Source: Planctomycetes bacterium UBA1662 (GTDB lineage Bacteria; Planctomycetota; UBA8108). From it: 17,009 nucleotides of DNA. The stretch is taken from the NCBI GenBank assembly GCA_002320775.1, contig DCKY01000216.1:1-17009 (forward strand), given 5' to 3'. Shown here one piece after another: positions 16,001 to 17,009 of this stretch. Under the pieces are notes generated by a model that saw nothing but the letters and a program-made list of their open reading frames with translations, was not told the origin of the DNA and ran no database searches. Made by a program: the position numbers and the translations under genes. Positions within the stretch are counted from its first letter, which is position 1, and every line of letters starts with the position of its first letter.

Positions 16001-16398
16001 ATCCACAGCTCCTCCGACTTCCGGCTCAGGCACAACAGGTAATTCTCATCTTCGGAAAAATCCGGGGAGCCGGGAACAAACCACGCCCGGCTCTCAAGCT
16101 CGCCCCCTGGGGTCTCTACCTTGATGACATCACCCGGAACCGTGGGCCCCGAATAGCTTGAGAGCACCTCGAATTCAGTCGTGGTAAACACCAGTGGCCC
16201 CCGGGCCGCGGGGACCGAAGCGCGCGCGCGCGCGAAAACCACTGCATCGGCGGCCCGCGCAAGCTCACCGTAATTCCTCGGCGCGATCAATGACGCGGCG
16301 AAAACCGGTATGCCCGGGGAGCTGACCAGGGCGAAAGCCGCGAGGGCCAGCACCCTGGCGGCCGCCTGGCAAATCGAATATTTTCCGAAAGCGCTCAT
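13003..16398 (-). CDS. Secreted multidomain metzincin (matrixin-like) protease with dockerin-like C-terminus
   Basis: 1131 residues. Signal peptide about 1-35 (VFAAS). Residues 36-125 form a beta-rich domain (ADAVVFARA, VFTTTEFEVLSSY, ENYLLCLSR) of a type I associate with planctomycete matrixins. Residues 220-395 are the peptidase: MMAHELGHGLGFGH gives the HExxHxxGxxH zinc motif (His368, Glu369, His372, His378) and ALMY a Met-turn at Met386. Several Cys pairs suggest an oxidising, extracytoplasmic location. Next come a PKD/Ig-like domain (about 415-505), a DNRLRE-like domain (about 520-693), two homologous jelly-roll-like modules (about 701-865 and 870-1025) sharing GIGYGDGDD, and a dockerin-like pair (1044-1105; DVDDDGRLLVTD at 1079-1090 is a Ca2+ loop). 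The tail ends CGEDPTPDELGACEGSGCEA. GAGGGG precedes the ATG. It probably degrades extracellular protein. Confidence 0.85.
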   Translation of the reverse strand: MSAFGKYSICQAAARVLALAAFALVSSPGIPVFAASLIAPRNYGELARAADAVVFARARASVPAARGPLVFTTTEFEVLSSYSGPTVPGDVIKVETPGGELESRAWFVPGSPDFSEDENYLLCLSRKSEELWIPAMLFYGVLVETTAAAGRELLSPIDEHPAGLLPRPDGLEAEPPGPFDKAAFLNYLPALLGAEVEWSSEGLGPGPAHRGDGGGAEQPEGCSIFSDNGRKMRWRRFDTGEWATIYGNSAGDSSVRDGGFWIVQQAMELWMEIPGTSCNLYFGGSRDPGIDCARSQGAESNFILFGDPCSDIADIEGCGGVLAYGGPITTATHNFDGETWLTITGWFVVVNEGVGCLGTTGYRSMMAHELGHGLGFGHVEDSRALMYASCCRDINETDRTCSTYAYPALDEPNERPRALAGADMDLVLLGDTVRLRGTVSDDGLPVDSELESSWAVISGPGEVVVADPGAPSTTASFSESGQYILSLVAHDGELLHVDQVEINVEILVGSKARESFRQGSDGYSAAVDTYVEAASPAEAHGADQTLRIDSDFPGGSGSAAQGLLRFGDIFGPQPGRLPPGVEIERAWLELETTNTGDGAAIYRMLQPWSELSVWSDFGGDGIQPGVESVSALQADVVGAGGTVEVDVTESLAAWSLEPAANNGWAFLPVGSDGWQFASSDSGASAPRLLVEYPLIERREPVSIGDEWDYFKGNRAVDEDWREVDFVPDDSWFAGPSGIGYGDGDDATVLDDMEDSYLTVYCRKNFEVANPGIVETLELSIDYDDGFVAYLNGTEVARSENMGLPGSPVGRNQRPDSSREAGEPEVFELSPELLRAGVNVLAIEVHNNGSGSGDLSMIPRLEASYMLIGGNAGWSYLPGEEQPPGDWSEPGFDDSAWPRGLAGIGYGDGDDLTELADMRNRYVSVFCRKSFWVDCPAELSLAVLTAVYDDGLVVYLNGEELGRANMPGGSVSRNTTASRSVESAVASLDIDGGLLRQGENVLAVSVHNSSRDSSDLSFMLTLAPSLVSRPACEEEPVGRPVLFRRGDVTAEGGLDITDAVKILLSLFAGGVELPCPDAADVDDDGRLLVTDAVRLLGYLFSGAEPLPPPAFSCGEDPTPDELGACEGSGCEA
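13324..14298 (-). repeat. Internal duplication: two jelly-roll-like modules within the metzincin
   Basis: Residues about 701-865 and 870-1025 repeat the same motif order: D-W-x-x-x-x-F-D/V-D-S-W/A-W, then GIGYGDGDD, D-M-x-x-x-Y-x-x-V-Y/F-CRK-F-x-V, YDDG-x-V-x-YLNG, GRN/SRN, LLR-x-G-x-NVLA-x-x-VHN and a DLS strand. The copies are diverged at most other positions, so the duplication is old. Modules of this kind act as binding or spacing domains in secreted bacterial proteins. Boundaries are estimates from the motif positions. Confidence 0.7.
16220..16234. repeat. (GC) dinucleotide run inside the metzincin reading frame
   Basis: Fifteen consecutive alternating G/C bases encode Ala-Arg-Ala-Arg-Ala (residues 56-60) just after the signal peptide. 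Such a tract is prone to slippage and to Z-DNA. A two-base change would shift the frame after codon 60. It may be only a by-product of the high-GC codon bias. Confidence 0.8.
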
Positions 16399-16508
16399 GG
16401 TTCCCCCTCGGCCACGGGCTCCCCCCTGGAGAGCGGCCCTGGCCAGCCTGGAAAGATGACGACAGCGTTGACCCGGAATACCCGGCCAACACGAGCTGCC
16501 TGCCCTGA

Positions 16509-16514
16509 AGTATA
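16509..16514 (-). promoter_or_regulatory. Candidate -10 element for the metzincin gene
   Basis: TATACT on the minus strand (5 of 6 matches to TATAAT), about 110 bases before the metzincin ATG. No good -35 is found at 16-18 bases (the best is CTTAGA or TTAGAG), so it would need an activator or is a chance match. Confidence 0.3.
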
Positions 16515-16540
16515 CAGGTGATCAAATGCATCTCTAAGCA

Positions 16541-16555
16541 GTGATTGCCGATCAC
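16541..16555. promoter_or_regulatory. Inverted repeat, possible operator
   Basis: GTGAT-TGCCG-ATCAC is a perfect 5-base dyad with a 5-base centre. It lies between the two divergent -10 candidates, and a related half-site GGTGATCA is at 16517-16524. The position suits a regulator of both genes. The arms are short enough to occur by chance. Confidence 0.25.
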
Positions 16556-16593
16556 GCTTTTGCCCTGCCCGCTCGCGGCCTCTTGCCGGACTG

Positions 16594-16602
16594 TGCTAAT
16601 AT
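16594..16602 (+). promoter_or_regulatory. Candidate extended -10 promoter for the DUF1080 gene
   Basis: TGCTAATAT contains the extended TG-n followed by TAATAT (5 of 6). No -35 is visible at normal spacing, which extended -10 promoters tolerate. Transcription would start near 16609, about 40 bases before the ATG at 16648. Confidence 0.4.
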
Positions 16603-16647
16603 GAGTGCCTGATTTTCGAGGAAACAACAGAATTGGAGGCGCCGAAG

Positions 16648-17009
16648 ATGAGCGGCTGTAGATTTTCTTTCCAGGCTGTTTTTGTCTGTCTGTTCATTCC
16701 CGCAACCCTCGCAGCGTACGAGAATCCGCCGACAGAGCCGGGCTTCCGCTCGCTCTTTGATGGAAAGAACATCGAAGAACACTTCATCATCAAGGGCAAG
16801 AAAGAGTCCTGGACCGTCAAGGACGGTGTCATCCACTCGCTTCGCGGCGGCAACCGGATTATCAGCAAGGAGCAGTATGGAGACTTCGTCCTGCGGCTCG
16901 ACTGGAGAATCTCGGACCAGGGAAACAGCGGCATCTTCATCCGCGTTCCCGGACAGAACGATGGAGCGCCGTGGGTCTCGGGCTTCGAGGTCCAGATCTC
17001 CAACGCCCC
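16648..17009 (+). CDS. Exported DUF1080 (3-keto-disaccharide hydrolase-type) protein, 3' end cut by the window
   Basis: 120 codons are visible and the frame is still open at the edge. Residues 1-23 form a signal peptide (hydrophobic core, then TLAA). The DUF1080 fold begins with GFRSLFDGKNIEEHF (32-46) and continues with WTVKDGVI, the strand GDFVLRLDWRI, NSGIFIRV (93-100) and SGFEVQIS, all in the family order. The family is a concanavalin-like beta-sandwich abundant in planctomycetes. Some members hydrolyse 3-keto-glycosides or 3-keto-disaccharides. Family members are usually about 200-280 residues, so roughly half is missing. GGAGG at 16635-16639, 8 bases before the ATG, supports the start. 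Confidence 0.88.
   Translation, partial: MSGCRFSFQAVFVCLFIPATLAAYENPPTEPGFRSLFDGKNIEEHFIIKGKKESWTVKDGVIHSLRGGNRIISKEQYGDFVLRLDWRISDQGNSGIFIRVPGQNDGAPWVSGFEVQISNA

Larger units (their letters stand above)
16399..16647. other. Divergent intergenic region between the metzincin and the DUF1080 gene
   Basis: No gene is supported in these 249 bases. The region holds a ribosome site for each flanking gene: minus-strand GAGGGGG next to 16398, and plus-strand GGAGG at 16635-16639. It also holds candidate -10 elements for both directions and an inverted repeat between them, each listed separately. The layout is that of a divergent promoter region. Confidence 0.5.

Noticed and set aside
16265..16627. 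A 120-codon minus-strand frame in the divergent intergenic region
   Set aside because: It overlaps the start of the metzincin gene in another frame, has no family resemblance, and would leave no promoter space for the real gene.

Overview
The window reads as a GC-rich chromosomal segment of a planctomycete or a close relative, probably marine or environmental. The main clue is the C-terminus of the 1131-residue secreted protease: a paired dockerin-like (EF-hand/ITDAV) module followed by a Pro-rich, Cys-containing CGEDPT..ELG tail, a type I associate with planctomycete secreted proteins. A DUF1080 protein and an exported esterase/SMP-30 pair fit the same picture. Lineage is inferred from gene content only. 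I see no insertion sequence, phage gene, CRISPR array, tRNA or rRNA.

Layout, left to right. (1) Bases 2-55 are the last 17 codons of a plus-strand gene, possibly a BRCT-domain protein. (2) A plus-strand two-gene operon (161-1986) encodes an exported alpha/beta-hydrolase esterase and an exported SMP-30/gluconolactonase-type propeller. (3) A minus-strand block follows. From its 5' end it runs mgtE-type Mg2+ transporter and ROK-family kinase (7483-5162), a membrane-anchored coiled-coil protein (5076-4024), a hairpin terminator or attenuator, a 100-residue single-TM protein, and a secreted protein with two cyanophycinase (peptidase S51) domains (3891-1988). (4) A plus-strand pair, rfbC-rfbD (7672-9125), covers the last two steps of dTDP-L-rhamnose synthesis. 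(5) A second minus-strand block holds the multidomain secreted metzincin (16398-13003) and a fused HyuA-HyuB 5-oxoprolinase/hydantoinase (12937-9122). (6) A plus-strand DUF1080 gene runs off the right edge from 16648.

Packing is tight. Gene pairs overlap by ATGA or TTGA, and the two convergent junctions have a 1-base gap (1986/1988) and a 4-base overlap (9122-9125). Only five intergenic spaces are long enough to hold promoters: 56-160, 3892-4023, 5077-5161, 7484-7671 and 16399-16647.

Functionally, six of the complete or partial genes encode exported or surface-anchored proteins. Several could act on polymers or their breakdown products: a zinc protease, two S51 domains (cyanophycin or Asp-containing peptides), an oxoprolinase (pyroglutamate-like cyclic amides), an esterase, a lactonase and DUF1080 (glycoside-type). 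That these form one nutritional programme is inference. No clearly novel defence or mobile system is visible. The most interesting items are the tandem S51 protein with an altered second pocket, the ROK protein lacking its zinc motif, the RfbC with Trp where the catalytic Tyr is expected, the modular metzincin with a probable sorting tail, and the promoter-hairpin-ORF leader before the small TM gene.
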